A stretch of DNA of 64,000 bases from Micrococcus flavus (GCF_014204815.1 NZ_JACHMC010000001.1:1426001-1490000); one strand, 5' to 3'; positions 27,752 to 36,402 are shown, numbered from the stretch's first letter. Notes: generated by a model not told the origin, from the sequence alone. Program-made: numbers and translations.

Positions 27752-27776
27752 GGCCCGGTCCGTGGTGGACCGGGCC
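27752..27776 (-). terminator. Hairpin terminator after tRNA-Glu copy 1
   Basis: Perfect 10-base arms GGCCCGGTCC/GGACCGGGCC around a 5-base loop, 13 bases after the tRNA 3' end on the minus strand and followed by TTCGTCC. No strong U tract. The 100 bases between it and the GTPase start show nothing else. Confidence 0.65.
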
Positions 27777-27789
27777 TGCGTTCTCACTG

Positions 27790-27862
27790 TGACCCCAGCG
27801 GGATTCGAACCCGCGTTACCGCCGTGAGAGGGCGGCGTACTAGGCCGCTATACGATGGGGCC
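27790..27862 (-). tRNA. tRNA-Glu (CTC), copy 1
   Basis: A 73-base cloverleaf: acceptor stem GGCCCCA with TGGGGTC, D-arm TATAGCGGCCTAGTA, anticodon CTC in the loop CCTCTCA region, T-arm GGTTCGAATCC, discriminator A; CCA is not encoded. It is identical to the copy at 28018-28090. Confidence 0.95.
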
Positions 27863-27913
27863 GTACTGCCGGAGCAGGTGTCGTTCCGGGATTCCCCGGT
27901 GGACGACTCGGAA

Positions 27914-27942
27914 AGCGTACCAGGGTTTATGGCACACTGCAA
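27914..27942 (-). promoter_or_regulatory. Promoter of tRNA-Glu copy 1
   Basis: Minus strand: -35 TTGCAG (27937-27942), 17-base spacer, -10 TACGCT (27914-27919), about 50 bases before the tRNA 5' end. It lies between the two copies, so copy 1 need not depend on read-through. Confidence 0.6.
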
Positions 27943-27976
27943 CACGAGGGCCGTGACGCCCGTGGCGGGAGACGCC

Positions 27977-28007
27977 GCAGGCCCGGTCCGCGATGGACCG
28001 AGCCTGC
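27977..28007 (-). terminator. Hairpin terminator after tRNA-Glu copy 2
   Basis: Arms of 13 bases (27977-27989 and 27995-28007) pair with one G-U. It corresponds in position and sequence to the hairpin after copy 1, so it was duplicated with the tRNA. Confidence 0.6.
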
Positions 28008-28017
28008 GTTCTCACCG

Positions 28018-28090
28018 TGACCCCAGCGGGATTCGAACCCGCGTTACCGCCGTGAGAGGGCGGCGTACTAGGCCGCTATACGATGGGGCC
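28018..28090 (-). tRNA. tRNA-Glu (CTC), copy 2
   Basis: Same 73-base sequence as copy 1, offset by 228 bases. Only 65 bases separate it from tRNA-Gln, and no promoter is visible in that gap, so it is probably transcribed with tRNA-Gln. Confidence 0.95.
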
Positions 28091-28116
28091 GTCCCGGACG
28101 TCCGAGCGGACGCCCT

Positions 28117-28154
28117 GGATCACTCGTGCCGCCGCATGCGCGGCGAGGTGATCC
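28117..28154 (-). terminator. Stem-loop directly after tRNA-Gln
   Basis: Arms GGATCACTCG (28117-28126) and CGAGGTGATCC (28144-28154) pair with one bulge, and an inner CCGC/GCGG pair extends it. It could terminate or attenuate transcription into tRNA-Glu copy 2, or act as a processing element. Confidence 0.45.
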
Positions 28155-28155
28155 G

Positions 28156-28227
28156 CTGGGGTACCAGGACTCGAACCTAGAATGACGGTACCAGAAACCG
28201 TTGTGTTGCCAATTACACCATACCCCA
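28156..28227 (-). tRNA. tRNA-Gln (CTG)
   Basis: A 72-base cloverleaf beginning with U: acceptor TGGGGTA with TACCCCA, discriminator G, D-arm TGGTGTAATTGGCA, anticodon CTG in loop TTCTGGT, T-arm GGTTCGAGTCC. CCA is not encoded. Confidence 0.95.
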
Positions 28228-28306
28228 CTGATGTGTCAAGAGATGATCTCGACGTCAGTGCTCTTCAGTTGTCGGTGTTCCCGGGTCTCCCCGGCAACGA
28301 GAAAGA

Positions 28307-28336
28307 ACTCTACACGGCGTCCCCGGCAGACGCCAA
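28307..28336 (-). promoter_or_regulatory. Promoter of tRNA-Gln, overlapping the HAD gene end
   Basis: Minus strand: -35 TTGGCG (28331-28336), 18-base spacer, -10 TAGAGT (28307-28312). The TAG stop codon of the HAD gene is the first half of the -10 box. It gives a leader of about 75 bases. Confidence 0.5.
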
Positions 28337-29137
28337 ATCCGTCCCCGCGGCCGGGAACCAGGCCGCCAGCGCGCCCAGACCGTCGATCCACCAGGTCCGC
28401 TCCGACGCGTCCCACGCCGGCCCCCGCACCGCCGCGTCCCCGGCCCCGGGGGTCTGCCCGTGTGCCGTCCGACGCAGCCACACGGGCACGAGCCCGGCCG
28501 CCTGCGCGCCGCGCACGTCGCTCTCGAGGCTGTCGCCCACGCACGCCACCCGCTCCGGGGCCAGGCCGAGCCGCCGGCACCCCTCCAGGAACGGCGCCGG
28601 GTCCGGCTTCGGAGCACCCGCGGTGTCCGAACCCACCAGCACGGCCACATCGGCCAGGCCGATCGCGTCCGCCTTGTCGCGCTGGTACGCCTCCACGTTG
28701 TTGGTCACGATCCCGACGCCGACGCCGGCCGCCCGCAGCCCCGCCAGGGCGGCGACGACGTCGTCGAACACGCGCCAGTGCGACCGCACCCGTTCCTCGT
28801 ACCCGTCCGTCCAGAGGGCGGCGTCCGGTTCGGTGCGGCCCGCCGGAGCTCCGAGCAGGGCCAGGGCGTCCCGGGCGCGGGCCAGGCGCTGACCCGGGAA
28901 GTCCAGCTCCCCGGCCAGGTAGCGCGGATAGTGGCCGCCGAGGTCCGCGGCGAAGTGCTCGGCCGCGTCGCGGAACGCGGCGGACCCCTCCTCGGGCGCC
29001 TGCGGCCACTGGGCCCGCACGGTCTCAGCGAACGCGGGCAGCTGCGCTGCGCGCAGATCCAGGAGGGTGTCGTCGAGGTCGAACAGCACCCCCTCCACCG
29101 GGGCGTGGGAGGGGGCGCCGTCCACGGACTCGATCAT
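28310..29137 (-). CDS. HAD-superfamily phosphatase
   Basis: A 275-residue HAD hydrolase with a C1 cap. Motif I is DLDDT (20-24) with the nucleophile Asp20, motif II VTNN, motif III Lys within GAPKPDP and motif IV GDSLESD. The pattern is that of small-molecule phosphatases (phosphoglycolate phosphatase- or YjjG-like); the substrate is not evident. It begins 11 bases after gltX with no clear ribosome site, so it is probably co-transcribed with it. Its TAG stop codon is rare for this base composition and doubles as part of a tRNA promoter. Confidence 0.85.
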   Translation of the reverse strand: MIESVDGAPSHAPVEGVLFDLDDTLLDLRAAQLPAFAETVRAQWPQAPEEGSAAFRDAAEHFAADLGGHYPRYLAGELDFPGQRLARARDALALLGAPAGRTEPDAALWTDGYEERVRSHWRVFDDVVAALAGLRAAGVGVGIVTNNVEAYQRDKADAIGLADVAVLVGSDTAGAPKPDPAPFLEGCRRLGLAPERVACVGDSLESDVRGAQAAGLVPVWLRRTAHGQTPGAGDAAVRGPAWDASERTWWIDGLGALAAWFPAAGTDLASAGDAV

Positions 29138-29148
29138 GGCTGGACGGC

Positions 29149-30705
29149 TCAGGCCGCGGTCTGCTCGGCGGCGAAGCGGTCCAGGCGGGCCAGGGCCGAG
29201 TCCTTGCCGAGGATCTCGAGGGACTCGAACAGCGGCGGGGAGACCTTCTTGCCGGTCACGGCCACGCGCACGGGGCCGAACGCCTGGCGGGGCTTCAGGC
29301 CCAGGCCGTCGATGAGGGCGGCGCGCAGGGCCTCCTCGATCCTCTCCGTGGTGAACTCGTCCTCGCCCAGGCCCGCGAGGGCCTCGCGCGCGGCGGCGAC
29401 GGCGCCTGGCAGGTCGGCGGGCATGCCCTTGAGGGCGCCCTCCGCCGTCGTGATCTGCCCGTCCGGGGTGAAGAGGAAGGCGAGCATGTCCACGGCCTCG
29501 CCCAGCAGGGCGACGCGCTCCTGCACCAGGGGCGCGGCGGCGTCGAGGATCGCGGACTCGCGCTCGGTCAGCTCCTCCCCCACCAGGCCGGCCTCGCGCA
29601 GGTACGGGACCAGGCGGTCGCGGAAGTCGGCCGGCTCGAGCAGGCGGATGTGCGTGCCGTTGATGGCGGTGGCCTTCTTCTCGTCGAACCGGGCCGGATT
29701 GGCGAGCACCTTGTGGATGTCGAAGTGCTCCACGAACTGCTCGGGCGTGAAGATGTCCTCGTCCGCGGAGAGGGACCAGCCCAGCAGCGCCAGGTAGTTC
29801 AGCAGGCCCTCCGGGATGAACCCGTGGTCGCGGTGCAGGAAGAGGTTGGCCTGCGGGTCGCGCTTGGAGAGCTTCTTGTTGCCCTCCCCCATGACGTAGG
29901 GCAGGTGGCCGAACACCGGCATGTACTGCGCGACGCCGACGGCGTGCAGGGCGCGGTAGAGGGCGATCTGACGCGGGGTGGAGGAGAGCAGGTCCTCCCC
30001 GCGCAGCACGTGGGTGATGCCCATGAGGGCGTCGTCCACCGGGTTCACCAGGGTGTAGAGCGGCGAGCCGTCCGCGCGGACCACCACGAAGTCCGGCACG
30101 GAGCCGGCCTTGAAGGTGATCTCCCCGCGCACCAGGTCGGTGAAGGTGATGTCCTCGTCCGGCATGCGTAGGCGCCAGACCGGCTGGCGGCCCTCGGCCT
30201 CGAACGCGGCGACCTGCTCGTCCGTCAGGTCCCGGTCGGCGCCGTCGTAGCCGAGCTTGGGGTCCCGACCGGCGGCCCGGTGGCGGGCCTCCGTCTCCTC
30301 CGGGGAGGAGTAGGACGGGTAGATGTGGCCGCCGGCCTTGAGCTTCTCGATGACCTCGGCGTAGATCTCCCCGCGCTGGGACTGCCGGTACGGCTCGTGC
30401 GGGCCGCCGACCTCGACGCCCTCGTCCCAGTCGATGCCGAGCCAGCGCATGGCCTCGAGCAGCTGCTGGTAGGACTCCTCCGAGTCGCGCTTGGCGTCCG
30501 TGTCCTCGATGCGGAACACGAGCGTCCCGCCGGTGTGCCGCGCCCAGCCCCAGTTGAACAGGGCGGTGCGGATCAGGCCCACGTGGGGGGTGCCGGTCGG
30601 CGAGGGGCAGAAGCGCACCCGCACCGGGGTGTCGGCGTCCACCTGGGGCACATCGGCGAAGGGGGCGGGGGCGTTCTCGGACACGGGAGAGGTGGCGTCA
30701 GTCAT
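29149..30705 (-). CDS. gltX: Glutamyl-tRNA synthetase
   Basis: A 518-residue class I synthetase. The HIGH motif is in [12 protein letters not shown] near 33-44 and the KMSKS motif reads KLSKRD. The frame is open upstream; the ATG at 30705 matches the family start and is preceded by a TAGACT box (30716-30721), leaving only a few leader bases. Actinobacteria usually lack glutaminyl-tRNA synthetase, so this enzyme probably also charges tRNA-Gln with Glu for later amidation by GatCAB. tRNA-Gln and both tRNA-Glu genes lie directly downstream on the same strand. Confidence 0.97.
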   Translation of the reverse strand: MTDATSPVSENAPAPFADVPQVDADTPVRVRFCPSPTGTPHVGLIRTALFNWGWARHTGGTLVFRIEDTDAKRDSEESYQQLLEAMRWLGIDWDEGVEVGGPHEPYRQSQRGEIYAEVIEKLKAGGHIYPSYSSPEETEARHRAAGRDPKLGYDGADRDLTDEQVAAFEAEGRQPVWRLRMPDEDITFTDLVRGEITFKAGSVPDFVVVRADGSPLYTLVNPVDDALMGITHVLRGEDLLSSTPRQIALYRALHAVGVAQYMPVFGHLPYVMGEGNKKLSKRDPQANLFLHRDHGFIPEGLLNYLALLGWSLSADEDIFTPEQFVEHFDIHKVLANPARFDEKKATAINGTHIRLLEPADFRDRLVPYLREAGLVGEELTERESAILDAAAPLVQERVALLGEAVDMLAFLFTPDGQITTAEGALKGMPADLPGAVAAAREALAGLGEDEFTTERIEEALRAALIDGLGLKPRQAFGPVRVAVTGKKVSPPLFESLEILGKDSALARLDRFAAEQTAA

Positions 30706-30734
30706 GGTGCCCCCGAGTCTACGCGGGGGGCGCC

Positions 30735-31529
30735 TCAGCGGCGCAGGTGCGTGAGCAGGGTGCCGATGCCCTCGACCTCGCACTCCACCCGCTGGCCGGC
30801 CTCCACCGTGCCGACGCCGGAGGGCGTGCCGGTGAGGATCACGTCGCCGGGCAGGAGGGTGAACGCCTCGGAGATTGCGGCGACCAGCTCCTTGACACCG
30901 AACACCATGTCCGCCGTGGTGCCGTCCTGGCGGAGCTCGCCGTCGAGGCGGGAGCGCACGGCCAGGCCGCCGGCGGCCTCCACGTCCAGCTCGGTCTCGA
31001 TCCACGGGCCCAGCGGGCAGGCGCCGTCGAAGCCCTTGGCGCGGGCCCACTGCAGGTCGGTGCGCTGGGCGTCGCGGGCGGTGAGGTCGTTGGCCACGGT
31101 GTAGCCGAACACCACGTCGTCGACGCGGGAGACGGGCACGTCCTTGCAGATGGTGCCGATCACGACGGCGAGCTCGGCCTCGTAGGAGACCTCCTCCGAC
31201 CAGCTGGGCAGGGTCACGGGCTCGTTCGGGCCGACCACCGAGGTGTTGGGCTTGAGGAAGAACTGCGGCGAGGTGGGGACCTCGTTGCCGAGCTCCTTCG
31301 CATGGTCCGCCCAGTTGCGTCCGACGCCCACGATCTTGGAGCGCGGGATGATCGGCGCCACGAGCCGCACGTCCTCGAGACGGTGGGTGGTGCCGGTGGG
31401 CTGGATCCCGTGGAAGAACGGGTCGCCCTGCAGGGCGGTGATGCTCAGCTCGGAGAGGTCAGCGTCCGCCGGGCCCTCCACGATGCCGTAGGTCGGTTCG
31501 GCCTGGTCCACGAAACGGGCGATGCGCAT
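30735..31529 (-). CDS. Fumarylacetoacetate hydrolase (FAH) family protein
   Basis: A 264-residue FAH-fold enzyme. [54 protein letters not shown] and [15 protein letters not shown] are the family blocks, with the acidic metal-binding residues in the [10 protein letters not shown] and DLTARD regions. Members include acylpyruvases, oxaloacetate decarboxylases and hydroxyhepta-diene-dioate isomerases; a broad house-cleaning role is more likely here than an aromatic pathway because no partner genes are near. The start at 31529 is supported by TAGGCT (31537-31542) 7 bases upstream. Confidence 0.88.
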   Translation of the reverse strand: MRIARFVDQAEPTYGIVEGPADADLSELSITALQGDPFFHGIQPTGTTHRLEDVRLVAPIIPRSKIVGVGRNWADHAKELGNEVPTSPQFFLKPNTSVVGPNEPVTLPSWSEEVSYEAELAVVIGTICKDVPVSRVDDVVFGYTVANDLTARDAQRTDLQWARAKGFDGACPLGPWIETELDVEAAGGLAVRSRLDGELRQDGTTADMVFGVKELVAAISEAFTLLPGDVILTGTPSGVGTVEAGQRVECEVEGIGTLLTHLRR

Positions 31530-31536
31530 GGGGGCC

Positions 31537-31542
31537 AGCCTA
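31537..31542 (-). promoter_or_regulatory. -10 box, leaderless FAH-family gene
   Basis: TAGGCT on the minus strand, 7 bases before the ATG at 31529. Confidence 0.5.
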
Positions 31543-31554
31543 GTGCCCGGGCAC

Positions 31555-31599
31555 GACGACGGCCCGCCGCCCGCGGGGTGCGGGCGACGGGCCGTCGTC
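31555..31599 (-). terminator. Long GC hairpin after the cstA-ybdD unit
   Basis: Outer 12-base arms GACGACGGCCCG/CGGGCCGTCGTC and inner arms GCCCGC/GCGGGC form a 45-base stem-loop 8 bases after the last gene. No U tract follows; it sits just upstream of the FAH promoter, so a terminator is the simplest reading. Confidence 0.65.
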
Positions 31600-31606
31600 G
31601 GCGTCC

Positions 31607-31834
31607 TCAGCAGCAGCGGCTGCCGGGGTTGGCGTCCTGGCGGGCGTACTCGGCGCGCCAGAACTGCCGCTCCGTCAGGGGCTCCTCCCCCGGGTGGTGG
31701 GCCCGGTGGTGGGCCAGGTAGGCATCGTACTTGGCCTCCCCGTTCACGCCGCGCACCCACCACCGGACCGCGCCCCAGGCGCGGGCCAGCGGCGCGGCGG
31801 AGGCGCTCCGGGAGGCGCCGACGTCGGAGGTCAC
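31607..31834 (-). CDS. YbdD/YjiX (DUF466) family small protein
   Basis: A 75-residue protein of the YbdD/YjiX family, nearly always encoded next to cstA-type peptide/pyruvate transporters. It has the family core VRWWVRGVNGEAKYDAYLAHHRAHHPGEEPLTERQFWR (split here only by reading) and ends in GSRCC. In E. coli YbdD and YjiX accompany CstA and BtsT and are needed for pyruvate uptake; by context this copy does the same for the transporter that ends one base upstream. Confidence 0.9.
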   Translation of the reverse strand: MTSDVGASRSASAAPLARAWGAVRWWVRGVNGEAKYDAYLAHHRAHHPGEEPLTERQFWRAEYARQDANPGSRCC

Positions 31835-31835
31835 G

Positions 31836-33977
31836 TCAGTGACCCCGCACCGGCTGCCGGTCCGCCGGCAGCGCGTCCCACTGCCGCTGCAGCTCCTTCT
31901 CCTCGGCCGTGGCGAACAGCCCGGCCGGGGCGAAGCGCCGCGAGGGCACGTACGGGTCCTGGTGGTCGATGACCTCGGTGCCGCGGAAGGCGCGCACCGT
32001 GGCGAGCACCGACGTCGTGATGACGATCAGCGCCAGCGTCAGGAAGACCACGGACAGCGTGCCCTGGATGAAGGTGTTGCGGACCACGGCCTCCATGGCC
32101 GGCACAGACTTCGCTGCCCCGAAGCTCGTCTGCCCGGCGGCCAGCGCGTCCTTGAACGCGGTGTGCTGGGCCCAGTAGCCCACCGCGGGCACCGGGGAGA
32201 AGATCTTGTGGAAGCTGGCCACCGTGGTCACCACGGTGATGAACGCCAGCGGCAGCGCCACGATCCACAGCCCACCGAAGTGCCGGCGCTTGGCCACGAT
32301 CGCCAGGACCACCGCGAGCGCGATCGAGGCCAGGAGCTGGTTGGCGATGCCGAACAGCGGGAACAGCGTGTTGATGCCGCCCAGCGGGTCGGTCACGCCC
32401 ATGATCAGCACCGCACCCCACGCCGCCACCATGACTGCGGTGGCCAGCCAGGCGCCCGGCTTCCACTGGTGGTCCCGGAACTTCGGGATCACGTTGCCCA
32501 GGGAGTCCTGGAGCATGAAGCGGGCCACGCGCGTGCCGGCGTCCACCGCGGTGAGGATGAACAGCGCCTCGAACATGATGGCGAAGTGGTACCAGAAGCC
32601 CATCAGGGACTCCCCGCCGATCAGCTGCCCCATGATCATGGACAGTCCCACCGCGAGCGTGGGGGCGCCGCCGGTGCGGGACACCACGGACTCCTCCCCC
32701 ACCAGGGCCGCCAGGCCCGTCAGGTCCTGGGCGGACACGTCGACGCCGGCCAGGCCCAGGGACATCACCCACGTGGCCGCGGACTCCGGGGTGCCTCCGG
32801 TGAGGGCCGCCGGGGAGTTCATGGCGAAGTAGATGCCGCGGTCCAGGGTGACGGCCGCCACGAGCGCCATGACGGCCACGAAGGCCTCCATGAGCATGCC
32901 GCCGTAGCCGATGAACCGGGTCTGCCGCTCCTTCTCCACCATCTTGGGGGTGGTGCCGGAGGAGATCAGCGCGTGGAAGCCGGAGAGGGCGCCGCAGGCG
33001 ATGGTCACGAACAGGAACGGGAACAGCGAGCCGGGCCACACCGGGCCGGTCTGGCCGCCGGCGAACTCGGAGAACGCCGGGGCGGACACGCGCGGCTGCA
33101 CGATCACGATGGCCACCGCGAGGCCGGCGATCACGCCGATCTTCATGAACGTGGAGAGGTAGTCGCGCGGGGCCAGCAGCAGCCACACCGGAAGGACGGC
33201 GGCCACGAAGCCGTACACGATGATCCCCCAGGCGATCGTGGTGCGGTCCAGGGTGAACATCGCCGCGCCCCACTCGGTCTCGGCGATCCAGCCGCCGCCG
33301 ATGATGGCGGCCATCAGCAGCACGAAGCCGATGAGGGACACCTCGGCGATCCGGCCCGGGCGCAGCCAGCGCAGGTAGACCCCCATGAACAGGGCGATCG
33401 GGATGGTCATGGCCACGGAGAACACGCCCCACGGCGACTCGCCGAGGGCGTTGACGACGACGAGGGCCAGGATGGCCGTGATGATCACCATGATCAGCAG
33501 TGTGGCGATGATCGCGGCGGTGCCGCCCACGCGGCCCAGCTCGTCGCGGGCCATCTGGCCCAGGGAGCGGCCGCCGCGGCGCATGGAGAAGAACAGGACG
33601 AGGTAGTCCTGCACCGCGCCGGCGAGGATGACGCCCACGATGATCCAGACGGTGCCGGGCAGGTAGCCCATCTGCGCGGCGAGCACGGGCCCGACGAGCG
33701 GTCCGGCGCCGGCGATGGCCGCGAAGTGGTGCCCGTAGAGCACCCGGCGGTCGGTGGCCACGTAGTCGCGCCCGTCGGCCCGGTACTCCGCAGGGGTGGC
33801 GCGGGTGTCGTCCGGGCGGACGATCGTGCGCTCGACGTACTTCGAGTAGAAACGGTAGCCGATCAGGAACGTCGCCACGGCGGCGAATACGAACCAGATC
33901 GCGTTGATGGTCTCCCCGCGGTGCAGGGCCAGCATGGTCCAGGCGACGCCGCCGATCAGGGCGATCACCGCCCACAC
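31836..33977 (-). CDS. cstA: CstA-family carbon-starvation transporter (main open frame)
   Basis: A 713-residue polytopic membrane protein of the CstA family (peptide/pyruvate transporters induced by carbon starvation). WAVIALIGGVAWTML, NAIWFVFAAVATFLIGYRFYSKYVE, YGHHFAAIAGAGPLVGPVLAAQMGYLPG and the FHALISSGTTPKM block are characteristic, and more than a dozen hydrophobic helices run through it. The frame as given begins at a GTG with no ribosome site, already at the edge of the first helix. The hydrophilic N-terminus that other members have appears in another frame at 33986-34111, which suggests a one-base frameshift. ybdD follows after one base. Confidence 0.93.
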   Translation of the reverse strand: MWAVIALIGGVAWTMLALHRGETINAIWFVFAAVATFLIGYRFYSKYVERTIVRPDDTRATPAEYRADGRDYVATDRRVLYGHHFAAIAGAGPLVGPVLAAQMGYLPGTVWIIVGVILAGAVQDYLVLFFSMRRGGRSLGQMARDELGRVGGTAAIIATLLIMVIITAILALVVVNALGESPWGVFSVAMTIPIALFMGVYLRWLRPGRIAEVSLIGFVLLMAAIIGGGWIAETEWGAAMFTLDRTTIAWGIIVYGFVAAVLPVWLLLAPRDYLSTFMKIGVIAGLAVAIVIVQPRVSAPAFSEFAGGQTGPVWPGSLFPFLFVTIACGALSGFHALISSGTTPKMVEKERQTRFIGYGGMLMEAFVAVMALVAAVTLDRGIYFAMNSPAALTGGTPESAATWVMSLGLAGVDVSAQDLTGLAALVGEESVVSRTGGAPTLAVGLSMIMGQLIGGESLMGFWYHFAIMFEALFILTAVDAGTRVARFMLQDSLGNVIPKFRDHQWKPGAWLATAVMVAAWGAVLIMGVTDPLGGINTLFPLFGIANQLLASIALAVVLAIVAKRRHFGGLWIVALPLAFITVVTTVASFHKIFSPVPAVGYWAQHTAFKDALAAGQTSFGAAKSVPAMEAVVRNTFIQGTLSVVFLTLALIVITTSVLATVRAFRGTEVIDHQDPYVPSRRFAPAGLFATAEEKELQRQWDALPADRQPVRGH

Positions 33978-33985
33978 GGCGATCG

Positions 33986-34111
33986 TCAGGGTGTCCAGCG
34001 CGGGGTGTGGACCGCCTCAGTGGGGGGCAGGTCGTCGGGGTGCCCGACGGGCCGGTCGACCTGCGGGTCGACCGGCCCGTCCGCGGTCACCCGGGAGCGA
34101 TGCGAGCTCAC
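33986..34111 (-). CDS. 41-codon reading frame in front of cstA: displaced N-terminus or upstream ORF
   Basis: A GTG with GGAG 6 bases upstream opens a frame ending DDLPPTEAVHTPRWTP and then TGA. The last residues look like the cytoplasmic tail that precedes the first CstA helix; adding one C to the CCC run at 33989-33991 would join RWTP directly to LTIAVWAVIALIGG. Either cstA has lost one base here (mutation or sequence error), or this is a leader ORF whose stop lies 8 bases before the GTG at 33977 and couples translation. A 16-base-pair hairpin (34046-34081) lies inside it. Confidence 0.65.
   Translation of the reverse strand: MSSHRSRVTADGPVDPQVDRPVGHPDDLPPTEAVHTPRWTP
34046..34081. repeat. 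Perfect 16-bp hairpin inside the cstA leader/N-terminus
   Basis: Arms GACGGGCCGGTCGACC (34046-34061) and its exact complement (34066-34081) around a 4-base loop. It starts 30 bases downstream of the GTG at 34111 and 64 bases after the ilvE stop, so it may terminate ilvE mRNA, slow ribosomes in cstA, or both. Confidence 0.75.
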
Positions 34112-34145
34112 AGGGGTCTCCGTTCGGTAAGGGGGGATGAAGGGG

Positions 34146-35237
34146 TCAGACGAGGCGGCGCAGCCAGCCGTGCCGGTCCTCGACGGCGCCCGTCTGGATG
34201 CCGAGCAGCTCCCGGCGGATGCGCAGGGTGACCTCGGTGCCGCCGGCGGACTCGATGACGTCGTCGCCGTCCAGGAGGCGGCCGATGGGGGTGACCACGG
34301 CGGCCGTGCCGCACGCGAAGACCTCGGCGATCTCGCCGGAGCGCACGCCCTCGGCCCACTCGGCCAGGGTGATGCGCCGCTCCTCGACCGCCAGGCCCAT
34401 GTCCCGGGCCAGCTGCAGGATGGAGGAGCGGGTGACGCCCTCGAGGATGGTGCCGGTGAGCTCCGGGGTGACGATCCGCCCGTCCCGGAACACGAAGAAC
34501 ACGTTCATGCCGCCAAGCTCCTCGACGGAGTCGTCGTGGTACTGGTCCAGGAACACCACCTGGTCTGCGCCCTGCTGGGCGGCCTGCAGCTGCGGCAGCA
34601 GCGAGGCGGCGTAGTTGCCGCCGGTCTTGGCCGCGCCCATGCCGCCGCGGCCGGCGCGCGCGTACTCGCGGGAGACCCAGATGCTCACCGGCTTGAGCTC
34701 GCCGCCGAAGTAGTTGCCGGCCGGCGAGGCGATCACCATGTACCGCACCTGCTTGGCGGGCCGCACCCCCAGGAACGCCTCGGAGGCGAACATGAACGGG
34801 CGCAGGTACAGGGACTGGCCGTCCCCGGAGGGCACCCAGTCCCGGTCCGCCGCCACGATCTCCCGCAGCGAGTCGAGGAACAGCTCCTCCGGCAGCTCGG
34901 GGAGCGCGAGACGCTGCGCGGAGCGGTTCAGGCGGGCGGCGTTGGCCTCCGGCCGGAACGTCCACACGGACCCGTCCGCGTGGCGGTAGGCCTTGAGGCC
35001 CTCGAAGATCTCCTGGCCGTAGTGCAGCACCGCGGCGGACGGGTCCAGGGAGAGCAGCCCGTACGGCTCGACCCGCGCGTCGTGCCAGCGGCCGCCGTCC
35101 TCGTCCCACGTCCAGTCGATCGAGACCATGTGGTCCGTGAACACGTCGCCGAAGCCCGGGTTCTCCAGGATCTCGGCGCGCTCGGCGTCGGACAGCGGGG
35201 ACAGGTGCGGCTGACGCGTGAACACGGTCTCGGTCAC
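34146..35237 (-). CDS. ilvE: Branched-chain amino acid aminotransferase
   Basis: A 363-residue fold-type IV PLP enzyme that makes Val, Leu and Ile from their keto acids. [30 protein letters not shown] with the Schiff-base Lys, GGMNVFFVF and [13 protein letters not shown] are the signature blocks of the long actinobacterial/eukaryotic branch. The frame opens at 35276, but the GTG at 35237 has GAGGAG about 6 bases upstream and is the likely start. A TACCAT box (35275-35280) lies about 38 bases before it. Confidence 0.96.
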   Translation of the reverse strand: MTETVFTRQPHLSPLSDAERAEILENPGFGDVFTDHMVSIDWTWDEDGGRWHDARVEPYGLLSLDPSAAVLHYGQEIFEGLKAYRHADGSVWTFRPEANAARLNRSAQRLALPELPEELFLDSLREIVAADRDWVPSGDGQSLYLRPFMFASEAFLGVRPAKQVRYMVIASPAGNYFGGELKPVSIWVSREYARAGRGGMGAAKTGGNYAASLLPQLQAAQQGADQVVFLDQYHDDSVEELGGMNVFFVFRDGRIVTPELTGTILEGVTRSSILQLARDMGLAVEERRITLAEWAEGVRSGEIAEVFACGTAAVVTPIGRLLDGDDVIESAGGTEVTLRIRRELLGIQTGAVEDRHGWLRRLV

Positions 35238-35274
35238 GGGGCTCTCCTCAGGATGGGCGTGCGGGGCTGGGACC

Positions 35275-35280
35275 ATGGTA
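35275..35280 (-). promoter_or_regulatory. Candidate -10 box of ilvE
   Basis: TACCAT on the minus strand between leuB and ilvE; no -35 recognised. Confidence 0.4.
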
Positions 35281-35303
35281 GACCCGCCGCTGTGGCGCGC
35301 CTC

Positions 35304-36389
35304 TCAGAGCCGGGCGACGACGTCGGCCCCCACCTCGGCCGTGGACCCGCGCTCGGCGCCGCGCTCGGCCAGGTGCGCCCAGACGGCGCGGGTCAGGCGC
35401 TCCGCCGCGCCCTGCTCCCCCACGTGCTCGAGCAGCAGGCCCGCGGAGAGGATCGCGGCCACCGGGTCGGCGATCCCCTGCCCGGCGATGTCCGGGGCGG
35501 AGCCGTGGACGGGCTCGAACATGGAGGGGGCGGTGCGCTCGACGTTGATGTTGGCGGAGGCCGCCAGGCCGATGCCCCCGGTGATGGCGCCGGCGAGGTC
35601 CGTGAGGATGTCCCCGAACAGGTTGTCCGTGACGATCACGTCGAAGCGGGCGGGGTCCGTGGTGAGGAAGATCGTGGCGGCGTCCACGTGCATGTAGTCC
35701 GTGGTCACCTCGGGGAACTCGGCCGCGACCTCCTCGAACGTGCGCCGCCACAGGTGGCCGGCGTGGACGAGGACGTTGTGCTTGTGCACGAGGGTGAGGC
35801 GCTTGCGCTCCCCCGCCGCCGCGCGGCGGAAGGCGTCCCGCACCACGCGGCGCACGCCGTGGGCGGTGTTGACGGACACCTCGGTGGCGATCTCGTGATC
35901 GGTGCCGGTGCGGATGGCACCGCCGTTGCCCACGTACGGGCCCTCGGTGCCCTCGCGGACCACGGTGAACGCGACCTCACCCGGGTCGGCCAGGGGGCTC
36001 GTGGTGCCCGGGTAGAGCCGGGCCGGGCGCAGGTTCACGCCGTGGTCGAGCGCGAAGCGCAGCTTCAGCAGCATGCCGCGCTCGATCAGCCCGGAGGGGA
36101 TCCGGGTGTCCCCCGGGGCGGCGCCGACGGCCCCGAAGAGGATCGCGTCGTGGCCCCGCAACGCCTCGAGCGTCTCGTCCGTGAGGGCCTCGCCGGTGGC
36201 GAGCCAGTGCTCCGCGCCGAGCGCGTACTCCGTCAGGCGGGGCGCGGGGCGGCCCTCGGCGGCCAGGGCGGCCTCGAGCACGGCCACGGCCTGCTCGGTG
36301 ACCTCCGGGCCGATGCCGTCACCGCCGATCACGGCGATGTCCAGGGGCTCGGACGGGGACGCGGCGGGGGTGTTCGGCTGTGCGGGCAT
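35304..36389 (-). CDS. leuB: 3-isopropylmalate dehydrogenase
   Basis: A 361-residue NAD-dependent decarboxylating dehydrogenase, third step of leucine synthesis. GGDGIGPEV near the N-terminus, the substrate Arg residues in [26 protein letters not shown] and [13 protein letters not shown] with metal-binding Asp, and [12 protein letters not shown] with cofactor contacts are all present. A TATCCT box (36397-36402) 7 bases before the ATG indicates a leaderless mRNA. ilvE follows. Confidence 0.97.
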   Translation of the reverse strand: MPAQPNTPAASPSEPLDIAVIGGDGIGPEVTEQAVAVLEAALAAEGRPAPRLTEYALGAEHWLATGEALTDETLEALRGHDAILFGAVGAAPGDTRIPSGLIERGMLLKLRFALDHGVNLRPARLYPGTTSPLADPGEVAFTVVREGTEGPYVGNGGAIRTGTDHEIATEVSVNTAHGVRRVVRDAFRRAAAGERKRLTLVHKHNVLVHAGHLWRRTFEEVAAEFPEVTTDYMHVDAATIFLTTDPARFDVIVTDNLFGDILTDLAGAITGGIGLAASANINVERTAPSMFEPVHGSAPDIAGQGIADPVAAILSAGLLLEHVGEQGAAERLTRAVWAHLAERGAERGSTAEVGADVVARL

Positions 36390-36396
36390 GCGAGCC

Positions 36397-36402
36397 AGGA
36401 TA
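36397..36402 (-). promoter_or_regulatory. -10 box, leaderless leuB
   Basis: TATCCT on the minus strand, 7 bases before the ATG. Confidence 0.55.

Noticed and set aside
27790-28227. tRNA cluster as an integration site for a mobile element
   Set aside because: No integrase, no direct repeat of a tRNA 3' end and no change in composition nearby. The repeated segment is a full tandem tRNA copy with its terminator.
31831-33975. A second 714-codon frame on the same strand as cstA, one base out of phase
   Set aside because: It is Arg/Pro/Gly-rich with no membrane segments, while the other frame gives a clear CstA. It is a shadow frame.
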